A stretch of DNA of 64,000 nt, taken from positions 1-64,000 of the forward strand of contig JANQRH010000022.1 in assembly GCA_028284625.1 (NCBI GenBank). The letters run 5' to 3'. This document shows positions 8,717 to 17,165 of this stretch, piece by piece (the first letter of the stretch is position 1; the number at the start of each line of letters is the position of its first letter). This stretch comes from Afifellaceae bacterium. Lineage in GTDB: Bacteria; Pseudomonadota; Alphaproteobacteria; Rhizobiales; Afifellaceae. The notes beneath the pieces were generated by a model. That model saw only the letters and a list, made by a program, of their open reading frames with translations. It was not told where the DNA came from and searched no databases. The position numbers were made by a program, and so were the translations under genes.

Positions 8717-9259
8717 CTAGGGACTAATGTCCGGCCCTGGGCCGCCACCACCCGGGTGACCGTCTGAGATAACGATGGGCTCCGGCGGGCAAATCCCGTT
8801 CGGACAGCCATCGGCGTCTACAACGGCCGCCGCTGGGCCCAGACTAGCGCCCAAGATCCCGGCCCCAGTGGCATTCATCGTGGTCGCCGAACTGCTACCG
8901 GTTATGCCGCCGGCACCGGCAAAGGCTCCAGCACCGAACGGGTGGCTCGACCTGCAGGTCTGTTCGTTCACCACCGTCATTGACGGCGCTTCAACGGCCA
9001 ACTCACAACCGGTAGCAAACCTTATAAGGGCACCACCGCTGTGACTGACCAGTACTCGGTCTCCGATCTTTAGTCGAAGATCTTCGTCGCTCCGAACAAA
9101 ACCCGAGCCACTATCAACGAGCACATTTCCATCTACTTGAGTGAGCGTGGCGAACACCGCCTTATCAAGCGATTCAGCGCCAGCGGATCCGACACAAGCG
9201 ATTACTCCGAGGGCGGTCGCAATTCGCATTGTGCTGGATAGAAAACCTGGGACCATCAT
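8717..9259 (-). CDS. Secreted FecR-like protein, paralogue of the 14948 gene
   Basis: About 180 residues. The start MMVPGFLSSTMRIATALGV leads into a signal peptide ending GSAGA. The following domain reads FATLTQVDGNVLVDSGSGFV, then LRLKIGDRVLVSHSGGALI and TVVNEQTC, a FecR-like pattern of beta-strands with a conserved Cys pair. The tail is Gly/Pro-rich. The protein at 14948-15391 shows the same order of motifs (VQGTVLVDAGAGF, LKLGDRVMVVSGGTA, TTVNEEAC), so the two are paralogues. FecR-like domains occur near polysaccharide export genes; the exact role is unknown. It is transcribed away from the export operon. Confidence 0.65.
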   Translation of the reverse strand: MMVPGFLSSTMRIATALGVIACVGSAGAESLDKAVFATLTQVDGNVLVDSGSGFVRSDEDLRLKIGDRVLVSHSGGALIRFATGCELAVEAPSMTVVNEQTCRSSHPFGAGAFAGAGGITGSSSATTMNATGAGILGASLGPAAAVVDADGCPNGICPPEPIVISDGHPGGGGPGPDISP

Positions 9260-9589
9260 GCCACACCCCCCGTCGCCGCCACAACTTTGGCATACTGAGT
9301 TGCCCACCTTAGATTGTCAAGCGAGTGTGGTCTAAACCGAGCGGCGACCCGGGGCACCAGCCCGGTGGCAGTCCGAAGTGATTCTCGTCGCAGGCACTTT
9401 GGGCAGCAAGATGATGCCGGTCGCGATCTGACTGAGGCCAAGCGATGTTGCCGTGGCTTATGCTGTGGCTCGGCGATCTCGGATGGTGGAACTACTCAAA
9501 GTTGATGGTCACAACGCCGCGTTGCGGCTTCATTTCTGCCGGCGTTAAGGTTCACCAATGCGAGTTCGGAAGTGGATCCGGCTGCGGCC

Positions 9590-9796
9590 ATGAAAACAAA
9601 GCCTGTTTTGTTCGAATGTCACGCTCCGAAGATCGATGTTCGCGTGGCGCCCGGAATTCCGGTTCTGGTGATGGAGGCCGATGAGGGGCGGGTCATCGTG
9701 TCGACATCAAAAGAAAACCTTGAAGCTCTGCAGGTGCGCATTCGCCTTGCGCTTGATAGTGCGGAGCAAACGGGAGCGCGCCCGACTGATAAATAG
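9590..9796 (+). CDS. Small hypothetical protein
   Basis: A 68-residue frame starting at the ATG at 9590 (MKTKPVLFECHAPKIDV). Its middle, VLVMEADEGRVIVSTSKENL, has the alternation of a beta-rich fold and the end is polar. No family recognised. Codon composition is plausible, but the frame is short and unsupported by neighbours. Confidence 0.35.
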   Translation: MKTKPVLFECHAPKIDVRVAPGIPVLVMEADEGRVIVSTSKENLEALQVRIRLALDSAEQTGARPTDK

Positions 9797-10178
9797 TCGA
9801 AGTTACGATGAGGTGCCGGTCAGATCGACCAAGAACTAACCCCCGCATGTATCAATGTCCGGCACCGGCGCTATTTCAGCCTGCTCAATTGTCATAATTC
9901 TGCCCTCGAACTATCGGCCACGCACGGCAAGCAATGGCCAGCGTGTCGAGGAACCTCGAGATACGGGGCGCGACACGAGCCTTGTCGCTCCTAGTGATCC
10001 GCGCTCGGGCTGGATGGGTTGCTCGTCTGAATTCTTGCCATAGTTGCAGTGGCCTTATACAGGAGTAAGTTGCGACAGGTACAGCTGTCCCGAAGTGGGG
10101 CGGTTGGCTCGGTGGAGAACCGCGCCGCCATCTGTGTGATCGGCGAAAAGGGGCGCCCTTTAAAATGAGTATCCCGAG
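9797..10178. other. Leader region of the polysaccharide export operon
   Basis: No gene seen. It precedes the phosphatase-export-kinase operon, so it should hold its promoter, but I cannot point to a specific -35/-10 pair with confidence. Confidence 0.35.
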
Positions 10179-10958
10179 TTGATCGATTTGCACTGCCATA
10201 TACTGCCGCAAATCGACGACGGCGCCAGAGACTTAGCCGAAGCCGTGAGGATGGCGCGGATGGCGGCTGAGGATGGAACAAGGATCATTGCTTGCACGCC
10301 GCACATCCTGCCCGGCGTCTATGACAATCAAGGACCCGATATTCTTTCGGCCGTCCTCGATCTTCAGGGTGAATTGGATAAGGAAGGCGTCCCCCTTGTT
10401 TTAACAAGTGGAGCGGACGTTCACATCGCGCCCGGACTCGTGGACGAAGTAAGAAGTAGGCGCGTGCTGCCGCTCGGCCAGTCGCGCTATCTGCTTCTCG
10501 AGCCACCTCAGACATTGGTGCCGCCGCGCTTTGAAGACCAGTTGTTCGACCTACTGCGCGCGGGACTCGTGCCGATCATCACACATCCAGAACGTCTCGC
10601 TTGGCCCGAACGGGACTACGGCATCTTCGAACGCATCGTCCGAATGGGTTGCCTCATGCAACTCACCGCCGGATCGCTACTCGGCCATTTTGGGCGGCAT
10701 GTGAAGATCTTGTCGGAACGGATGATTGACGACGGTCTCATCCATGTCCTGGCTTCGGATGCGCACAACACGGACCGTCGGTCGCCAATTCTCTCTCCTG
10801 CCTTTGAAGCGGCTGCCAGCCGGATCGGCAGGGAGTACGCTTTCCACTTGGTGAGCACCCGCCCAGCGAGTATCCTCAAGGACAGAGACCCGAGCAGGCT
10901 ACCAGCGCCGGCTCGCGTAGGTGTCAGTGAGCGTGGCCGCCTTGGGCGGCTAGCGTAG
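10179..10958 (+). CDS. PHP-type tyrosine phosphatase (CpsB/YwqE family)
   Basis: A 259-residue metal-dependent phosphatase that removes phosphate from the C-terminal tyrosines of the polysaccharide co-polymerase kinase. PHP-domain motifs are IDLHCHILPQIDDGA at the N-terminus, CTPHILPG, ITHPERL, and SDAHN near residue 197. The length fits CpsB/Wzb-like enzymes. The start is a TTG at 10179, because the metal-binding DLHCH motif begins two residues later and no ATG is in frame upstream. It is six bases upstream of the Wza-like gene and two genes before its predicted substrate, the Wzc-like kinase, forming one operon. Confidence 0.88.
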   Translation: MIDLHCHILPQIDDGARDLAEAVRMARMAAEDGTRIIACTPHILPGVYDNQGPDILSAVLDLQGELDKEGVPLVLTSGADVHIAPGLVDEVRSRRVLPLGQSRYLLLEPPQTLVPPRFEDQLFDLLRAGLVPIITHPERLAWPERDYGIFERIVRMGCLMQLTAGSLLGHFGRHVKILSERMIDDGLIHVLASDAHNTDRRSPILSPAFEAAASRIGREYAFHLVSTRPASILKDRDPSRLPAPARVGVSERGRLGRLA

Positions 10959-10964
10959 AACGGG

Positions 10965-11699
10965 TTGCCAATGATGCATCTGCAGTTTGCGCACTGGGTT
11001 GGGTCTTCCTGTGCCCTGTTGGCGATCTGGTTGCTGGCGGCCTGCTCTGCAACAGCGCCTGGTGACGGCGTTTCTGCGGTGAAACGAACCAACGATTTGC
11101 CAGCCCCAGTAGTCGTGGCGGCCATCCCGAACGCCGCAGAGGTTGAGTATCGCGTCGGTCCGGCGGATGTGCTGGAAGTGACCGTGTTTCAGGTTGAGGA
11201 CCTGAGCCGGACCGTGCAGGTCAGCGCAAGCGGCGAAATCGCACTTCCCTTGATCGGCAAAGTCGTCGCCGGCGGCAAGACAATTGCTGAATTGGAATCA
11301 GAGATCGCCGGCAAATACGCAGAGAGATATCTGCAGTCACCCCAGGTGAGCGTGTTGGTCAAGGAGGCGAACAGCCAAAGGGTGACGGTGTCGGGAGCCG
11401 TCAAGAACCCGGGCATGGTCACGCTGACGGGTCCCACAACTTTGTTGCAGGCCGTGGCCGAGGCGGGTGGCGTGAATGACTTTGCCGACAAGCGCGGGGT
11501 CCTGGTGTTTAGAACCGTCGGGCAGCAGCGCATGGCGGCGAAGTTCGATTTGACGGCAATCGGTGCCGGGACCGCCAAGGACCCGACGCTGCACGGGGGT
11601 GACCTTGTGAGGGTTGACGAGTCTGGTTTCCGAAGCCGCCTGCGAGGGGTTCGACAGAATATTCCGGTTTTCGGGCTGTTCACCGCAATGCTGCTTTGA
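10965..11699 (+). CDS. Polysaccharide export lipoprotein (Wza/GumB-like)
   Basis: A 244-residue outer-membrane auxiliary (OPX) protein. The N-terminus is a lipoprotein signal with lipobox WLLAAC. The Poly_export domain starts YRVGPADVLEVTVFQVEDLS and an SLBB domain follows (RVTVSGAVKNPGMVTLTGPT). It is shorter than E. coli Wza and closer in size to GumB/ExoF types. It would form the periplasmic/outer-membrane exit channel working with the Wzc-like protein encoded next. Confidence 0.9.
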   Translation: MPMMHLQFAHWVGSSCALLAIWLLAACSATAPGDGVSAVKRTNDLPAPVVVAAIPNAAEVEYRVGPADVLEVTVFQVEDLSRTVQVSASGEIALPLIGKVVAGGKTIAELESEIAGKYAERYLQSPQVSVLVKEANSQRVTVSGAVKNPGMVTLTGPTTLLQAVAEAGGVNDFADKRGVLVFRTVGQQRMAAKFDLTAIGAGTAKDPTLHGGDLVRVDESGFRSRLRGVRQNIPVFGLFTAMLL

Positions 11700-11746
11700 T
11701 CCAACTTTTTTGACCGGGGGGAACGTGGGCTCACTAGGCTAGGCCA

Positions 11747-14083
11747 ATGAACAACCAGCCCAACCAAGACGACTGGAGCGGCGCACCTCAGGAGCGGATG
11801 CCCGCCCTCGCGCGGCCGCGTGAACCGGCGCAATGGCAACCAGCGCCAATTGGCTCCACGGCAGCCAATCAGGACTATGGCCCCCTGGAGGAGGGCAATT
11901 TCGTCCATGACCTGTGGCGGTACTTTTGGATTGTCGTCCGGCACCGCTGGGTCTTTCTTGGGGTCACTGTGTTCTTTCTGTGTATTGGGCTCCTTGTCAC
12001 GTTCCTATCGACACCGATCTACCGCGCCAGCACCACGATCCAGATTGATCGCGAGCCGGCCAAAATCCTCAACGTTCAAGAGGTCGAGGCAGATCTTGGC
12101 AGCGAGGCGGCGTTCTATGCCACTCAGTACGAGATCTTGAAAAGCCGGTCACTGGCGGAGCAGGTCGTATCCAATCTCAGTCTCGGTGAACTTGAGGCGT
12201 TCACGGGTTACGACACACGTTCGCTGTTTGCCAGGCTGCGACTGGCGGTGACCGGCGCCTTCCGTCCGGCCGCCGAGACTTCGGAAGACGAGGTTGCTGA
12301 GCTTCAGGAATCAGCAACCGAAAAAATGATGGACGGGCTGTCCGTGCAGCCGGTCAGAACATCACGGATTGTGCGCCTGAGTTTTGTATACCCGGACCCT
12401 GATTGGGCCGAGCGCGTGACGAACTCAGTCGCCAGCACCTTCTTGGCCCTGACCCTCGATCGACGGTTCGACGCATCCGCTTACGCCCGAACCTTCCTGG
12501 AGGAGCGGCTAAAGGAGCTGAAGCTCAAACTGGAAGATTCTGAGGCAGAACTTGTCGCCTATGCGCAGAAGGAAAAGATCGTCAATGTCGATGAGCGCAA
12601 ATCCCTTGTATCTTCCAACATGGAGGATCTCAGTAAGCAACTGGCAGAAACGAGCCGCGAGCGCCTGAAGGCAGAACAGCTTCTAGAGCAAGCTGTCAGC
12701 ACGGATGGCCTGGGCTTGTCGCAAATCCTCAGCGACGAGTCGGTCCGCACGATGCGGGAGCGCCGCGCTGATTTGGCTGCGGAATATCAGGACAAGCTGA
12801 GCTTCTTTAAGCCGGACTACCCGGACATGCTGCAGCTTGCCGCTAAGATCGCCGAGATCGATCGGCAGATTCAAGCCTCTGTCGAAGTGCTCCGGGAATC
12901 CCTGCGCGCCGATTTCGAAGCGTTGGTGGCACAGGAAAAGAGCCTTCAAGACGAGCTGGAGAGGTCCAAAACCGAAGTCCTTGATCTCGAGGGTCGCGGT
13001 ATTCAGTACCGCATCCTCCAGCGCGAGGTCGACACCAACCGTCAGCTCTATGACGGGCTACTGCAGCGTTACAAAGAAGTCGGCGTGGCCGGGGCCGTGG
13101 GTACGAACAACGTGTCGATCGTTGATGCCGCCGTGCGCCCAATACGACCTTACAAGCCAAGCCTCTCAAAGAACGTCGCGTTTTCGTTTGCCTTTGGCCT
13201 GTTCTTCGGAGGGCTGGCGGCCTTCGCGATTGAATTCCTCGACGACACCTTCAAAGCTCCAGAGGATATAGAGGGCGACCTGGGTCTTCCAGTTCTGGGG
13301 ATCATCCCGCTCTCGCAGGACACGGGAGCGCTCGCTAAGGCGCTGGCGGAGCCTCGCTCGTCGCTTTCTGAGGCCTATCGATCGCTTCGTACAGCCCTCC
13401 AGTTCTCAACAGCCGACGGGGCGCCGCGTACTCTACTGGTGACGAGCTCGCGGCCCGGGGAAGGCAAGTCCACGACGGCGATGGCAGTTGCCAGGAATTT
13501 TGCCCAGCTGGGACAGAGCGTCCTGCTGATCGATTCCGATTTGCGCAATCCTTCGCTCCACAAGGGCTTTGGAAGTTCGGCCTCGGCGGGGCTTTCCAAC
13601 TACCTGACCGGGAACGTGCTCCCGTCTGGAGTATTTCAAACAACGGATGAGGAGGGGTTGACCTTCATGTCGTGCGGGCCGTTGCCGCCCAACCCGGCGG
13701 AGCTGCTCTCAGGGCCCAAGATGGGTTCTCTTCTGTCGGTCGCGGCGGAGAAATTTGATGCCGTGATCATTGACGGGCCACCGGTCATGGGCCTTGCCGA
13801 CGCGCCTCTTCTGGCCAGCGTGACCGACGCAACCCTTTTGGTGGTCGAAGCCGGCCAGACCCGACGCGGTGTGACTAAAGCGGCGCTGAAACGGTTGCAC
13901 TTTGCGCGCGCGCAGATGGTTGGTGCGCTGCTCAGCAAGTTCGACGCTCGCAATGTTGGTCACACCTATGGCTATGGCTACGGTTACGGCTATGGCTACG
14001 GGGACACAGACTATTACGGCTACGGGCGTGAAGCGGTGCACGAAATAGAGGATGAGTCCGTGGCGAAACTTGAGAAGACCTAA
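11747..14083 (+). CDS. Polysaccharide co-polymerase with BY-kinase domain (Wzc/ExoP-like)
   Basis: A 778-residue inner-membrane protein controlling chain length and export. It has a Wzz-type N-terminal domain with a first TM helix (WVFLGVTVFFLCIGLLVTFL), a long periplasmic coiled coil (~residues 250-460) and a second TM helix (VAFSFAFGLFFGGLAAFAIE). The cytoplasmic BY-kinase has Walker A RPGEGKST (~570), Walker A' LLIDSDLRNP (~593) and Walker B AVIIDGPP (~673). The C-terminus has a tyrosine cluster made of six Tyr-Gly units followed by DTDYYGYG, the autophosphorylation tail. The phosphatase for this tail is encoded two genes upstream. Confidence 0.93.
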   Translation: MNNQPNQDDWSGAPQERMPALARPREPAQWQPAPIGSTAANQDYGPLEEGNFVHDLWRYFWIVVRHRWVFLGVTVFFLCIGLLVTFLSTPIYRASTTIQIDREPAKILNVQEVEADLGSEAAFYATQYEILKSRSLAEQVVSNLSLGELEAFTGYDTRSLFARLRLAVTGAFRPAAETSEDEVAELQESATEKMMDGLSVQPVRTSRIVRLSFVYPDPDWAERVTNSVASTFLALTLDRRFDASAYARTFLEERLKELKLKLEDSEAELVAYAQKEKIVNVDERKSLVSSNMEDLSKQLAETSRERLKAEQLLEQAVSTDGLGLSQILSDESVRTMRERRADLAAEYQDKLSFFKPDYPDMLQLAAKIAEIDRQIQASVEVLRESLRADFEALVAQEKSLQDELERSKTEVLDLEGRGIQYRILQREVDTNRQLYDGLLQRYKEVGVAGAVGTNNVSIVDAAVRPIRPYKPSLSKNVAFSFAFGLFFGGLAAFAIEFLDDTFKAPEDIEGDLGLPVLGIIPLSQDTGALAKALAEPRSSLSEAYRSLRTALQFSTADGAPRTLLVTSSRPGEGKSTTAMAVARNFAQLGQSVLLIDSDLRNPSLHKGFGSSASAGLSNYLTGNVLPSGVFQTTDEEGLTFMSCGPLPPNPAELLSGPKMGSLLSVAAEKFDAVIIDGPPVMGLADAPLLASVTDATLLVVEAGQTRRGVTKAALKRLHFARAQMVGALLSKFDARNVGHTYGYGYGYGYGYGDTDYYGYGREAVHEIEDESVAKLEKT
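13967..14002 (+). repeat. Six Tyr-Gly codon repeats in the kinase tail
   Basis: Twelve codons alternate TAT/TAC with GGC/GGT/GGG, encoding six Tyr-Gly units in the C-terminal tyrosine cluster of the Wzc-like kinase. The codons vary in the third base, so the tract is less prone to slippage than a perfect repeat, but copy number could still differ between strains. Confidence 0.8.
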
Positions 14084-14091
14084 TCGAAGCC

Positions 14092-14739
14092 ATGCTGGAG
14101 GGGCGTCAGGCGCTCGACATGGCCCTTGATCTGGCGCGCGCACCCACGCTCGTGTTGGCGATGCGGGCGCAACCCCTGCCTCCCGATGTCCTCGTCCTCA
14201 TCCGCATTGCGGCCGGATGCCAAGAGACATGCCGAGCGGCTGTGAGTGCGACGGGTCGCACGCCGTCCGTCATTACGGAGGCCTGTATCTTCTATCTACA
14301 AAAGATCCTTTTTGCCCCCGAGGCGGACAGCCACCGTGTTCTGGGCGTGCGGCCGGGCACACCACGGAAGACCATGCGAGACCACATGCGCTGGCTTCTA
14401 AGGTGGTTGCACCCGGATAGAAACGGGGCGGACTGGGAAAGCGTGTTTGCCACGCGCGTTCTCAAGGCCTGGCGTGACGTTGGAGCCGAGGGCCGCCAGG
14501 GCCCCCCGGTCCAAGAGCCGACGGCGCAGACGGGGCCCATTCCATCGACCACGCACCGTTGGATCGAACTGCCGCTTAGAGAAGAAAGTGGCGTCAGCCA
14601 CCGGAGACCGCGCCTTGCCGCGATCATCATGGCTGCAGGTGTCATTGCCGGTATAATTGTGTTTCTGTCAATATTTCCACACAATCAGAGGTCAATATCG
14701 TCCCTGATCACAGGCGCTGATAAGGTCGCCGCCGAATGA
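14092..14739 (+). CDS. J-domain protein with C-terminal membrane helix
   Basis: A 215-residue protein beginning nine bases after the Wzc-like gene. Around residues 79-125 it has a DnaJ-type J domain: SHRVLGVRPGTPRKTMRDHM, then WLHPDRNG with the HPD triad at residue ~107, then a helix (ESVFATRVLKAWRDV). Near the C-terminus one TM helix is evident (LAAIIMAAGVIAGIIVFLSI). The J domain would recruit and stimulate DnaK. No Gly/Phe or zinc region is present, so it is a type III J protein. Its place in the export operon suggests help in assembling or turning over the co-polymerase complex, but that is inference. Confidence 0.72.
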   Translation: MLEGRQALDMALDLARAPTLVLAMRAQPLPPDVLVLIRIAAGCQETCRAAVSATGRTPSVITEACIFYLQKILFAPEADSHRVLGVRPGTPRKTMRDHMRWLLRWLHPDRNGADWESVFATRVLKAWRDVGAEGRQGPPVQEPTAQTGPIPSTTHRWIELPLREESGVSHRRPRLAAIIMAAGVIAGIIVFLSIFPHNQRSISSLITGADKVAAE

Positions 14740-14947
14740 ACCGAGCCCCTAGTGATTACTGACTTCCATCTGAACTGCTTACTGAAGGGCCGATAAGCGT
14801 TCAAAAACTGAGTGTTGTGAATCTGCAACTCTAAGGCGGAAGGCGAAGGTCGAGGGTTTCGACCGGCAATCGCGGGTTGATTTTGACGCGCCCGCACCGA
14901 TAGGTTTTCATCGTTGCGTTTAAGCGTATCGCGTTCGGGAGTGTCCC

Positions 14948-15391
14948 ATGTCCACTTCTGGTATTGCAGCTATGTTCCAACGCTTGGCAGGCGCCGCGAC
15001 CGCGGTGATTGTGATGTTAGCTCCAATGGGCTCGTCGGCATTGGCCCAGCAACCGGCTTTTGCCCGGCTGATCAATGTTCAGGGGACAGTTCTTGTCGAT
15101 GCCGGAGCGGGCTTCGCGCCGGTCTCCGGCAACATCGATCTGAAGCTAGGCGATCGGGTTATGGTCGTCAGTGGCGGTACCGCAGTCTTGGTCTACGCCG
15201 ACGATTGTGAGTTCACGCTGGAATCTCCCTCGGACACGACAGTGAATGAGGAAGCGTGCCCGGCCAGTGCTCCGGCGACAATCCAGGCACAGGCTGCAGC
15301 TCCTCTCGCCATCTTGGGCAGCGCCGGTGCGGCTGGCGGGCTGATTTGGTATTTGTCGAACCAAGAAGACGAAGACCAGATGAGTCCCTGA
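14948..15391 (+). CDS. Secreted FecR-like protein
   Basis: A 147-residue protein with a signal peptide (LAPMGSSALAQQ), a FecR-like domain (RLINVQGTVLVDAGAGFAPV, then DLKLGDRVMVVSGGTAVLVY and TVNEEACPAS) and a hydrophobic Ala/Gly-rich stretch near the C-terminus (PLAILGSAGAAGGLIWYL) ending in an acidic tail. GGGAG precedes the ATG. Clearly related to the protein at 8717-9259. Export-operon position suggests a periplasmic or envelope role in polysaccharide assembly; no enzymatic motif is present. Confidence 0.7.
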   Translation: MSTSGIAAMFQRLAGAATAVIVMLAPMGSSALAQQPAFARLINVQGTVLVDAGAGFAPVSGNIDLKLGDRVMVVSGGTAVLVYADDCEFTLESPSDTTVNEEACPASAPATIQAQAAAPLAILGSAGAAGGLIWYLSNQEDEDQMSP

Positions 15392-15839
15392 GGGGTCGTT
15401 TCACGTCCGCGGACCAGTCATAACCCTCAAGAATCGTCGCCCGCCGAAAGACCAGGGCAGAGCCGTAGCAAAGGCTCGGCTACGCGGCCGAATTGTCACG
15501 AGGCTTTTGGCTTCTCCTGACTGCTCCCTGTGGGAGGGCGGTCCATCCCTGTCGATGACCCTCTCGGCACCGCCACTTCGCGCCACAACCTCGGCGCTCA
15601 GCGCTTCTGGAGTGGCGACCTTAGCGTGGGCGATGAAAAACAGCAGCCCCCCAGCCGTCGACGCTGTGGCGATAGCGGGCCGGGCTTTGCGCAAGGGTGC
15701 GCCGTGCGTGTTCTTTCGTACAGCCGTTCGGCCCGGCTTGGGTCAGACTACCCCACATTGACGAGATGTCGGCAGGTGCGCAAAGTCAGGTTGAAGCGCC
15801 TCCGCATACCCGAGAGCGAATCGTGAGCAGGCGACTGGT
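15392..15839. other. Gap in the export region
   Basis: Several short frames exist on both strands, but none has a domain, convincing start or homologous look. No hairpin with a T-tract was found. It may be the leader of the transcription unit starting at 15840. Confidence 0.35.
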
Positions 15840-17165
15840 ATGAACGAAAAGCGCCGGCGACGTCTAACGCTGGAGCCACGGCAGCAAGGTGTGCGCCTTC
15901 AACTAACTCGCAGCACTGTTGCCCAGCTTTCGGCGATCGTCTCTGGGTTGTGGCTGTGCTTGGACATTATCTCCAACACGGCCGCTGACATCTATGCGAC
16001 CCGCCAACCGGAAACCGCTCTGGCCTGGGTCAGGAACCATCCGACCGCTCTTGTGACGCACGCAGGTCGCCAGCTTGAGTCGGACACCGGCGAGCTCGAC
16101 AAAGATGCCATTGTAGCCTTGGTTCGCCATGCAGTTAGAAGCGACCCCCTGCAAGCTGGCGCCCTTCGCGTTTTAGGGTTTGCCGTCTACAGGGGGGGCG
16201 ATGGCAGCCAAGCCGAAGCGCTGATGAGATTGGCGGGAGAGCGATCGTTGCGAGATTTCGGGGCGCAGAGTTGGCTCTTCGCCCGGCGCCTTACCGGCGG
16301 TGACTATGAAGCGGCCCTTGTGCATCTTGATGCCATCTTGCGTGTGTGGCCTCGTGTCTCGGATCGATTTCTTGGCACGTTGGTCGGCTTGGCCAACCAT
16401 CCGGACGGGCAGATCCATCTTATTGAACGTCTCAAACACAATCCGCCGTGGCGTGAATGGCTTCTTCAACACCTTCCAAAAGAGACCCCATCCCCCGAGC
16501 GCCTTTACGCTCTCTATTCGGCCCTAGAATCGGCCGACACGCCGCTAACGATAGACGAACTTCGCCCTTATCTCCGCAGGTTGATCGCGATCGGCGCATA
16601 TTCGACCGCCTATGTTATGCAAGTGGAGTTCCTGCCGGACGAGCGCATTGCTACGCTTGGCCTCCTGAACAATGGCGGATTCGATCTGCCACTCACTGAC
16701 CTGCCGTTCGATTGGACGATTGCGAACGCGCGAGGCGCTCTCACCGAGATCGTCGTGGACAACAAGGCCAACCGGGCGCTGCGCGTGAAGTTCCACAATA
16801 CACGCGTGCCTTATCGGCACTTCGCGCAGTTGCTCTTGCTACGGCCGGGCTCCTATCGCCTCGTCGGACAAGTCAAGCCAGTCAACCTGCGCAACGACCG
16901 GGGGATGCAGTGGGTCATTTCGTGTACCGGCAAGAACCGTCAACGGCTGGGCGCCAGCGAGCGCACAACCGGCAACGGCGGCTGGGCTCGATTTGAGATG
17001 TCGTTCGATGTCCCCGACAGCGATGATTGCGAAGCACAGGAGATCAGGCTGGTCCTGGCGGCCCGCATTTCCGCCGAGCAACAAGCATCCGGCGAGATCT
17101 GGTACGACGATCTGCAAATTGAACGTAGCGAGGCGACGATGGCGCCCCCGAGCGGAACCGAATGA
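15840..17165 (+). CDS. TPR-like protein with C-terminal beta-sandwich, polysaccharide locus
   Basis: A 441-residue protein. A hydrophobic segment near residues 28-45 (VAQLSAIVSGLWLCLDII) could anchor it in the membrane. The middle (~60-260) is helical and TPR-like (VRHAVRSDPLQAGALRVLGF). From about residue 280 it changes to beta-rich sequence with NGGFDLPLTDLPFDWTI and SGEIWYDDLQIERSE, resembling a carbohydrate-binding jelly-roll. It overlaps the ligase-like gene by four bases (ATGA), so they are translationally coupled. It may serve as an envelope partner for glycan ligation or polymerisation; I do not recognise a named family. Confidence 0.65.
   Translation: MNEKRRRRLTLEPRQQGVRLQLTRSTVAQLSAIVSGLWLCLDIISNTAADIYATRQPETALAWVRNHPTALVTHAGRQLESDTGELDKDAIVALVRHAVRSDPLQAGALRVLGFAVYRGGDGSQAEALMRLAGERSLRDFGAQSWLFARRLTGGDYEAALVHLDAILRVWPRVSDRFLGTLVGLANHPDGQIHLIERLKHNPPWREWLLQHLPKETPSPERLYALYSALESADTPLTIDELRPYLRRLIAIGAYSTAYVMQVEFLPDERIATLGLLNNGGFDLPLTDLPFDWTIANARGALTEIVVDNKANRALRVKFHNTRVPYRHFAQLLLLRPGSYRLVGQVKPVNLRNDRGMQWVISCTGKNRQRLGASERTTGNGGWARFEMSFDVPDSDDCEAQEIRLVLAARISAEQQASGEIWYDDLQIERSEATMAPPSGTE

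Noticed and set aside
15401-15694. Minus-strand frame in the export-region gap
   Set aside because: Only one hydrophobic patch, opposite the direction of the operon, no homologous look.
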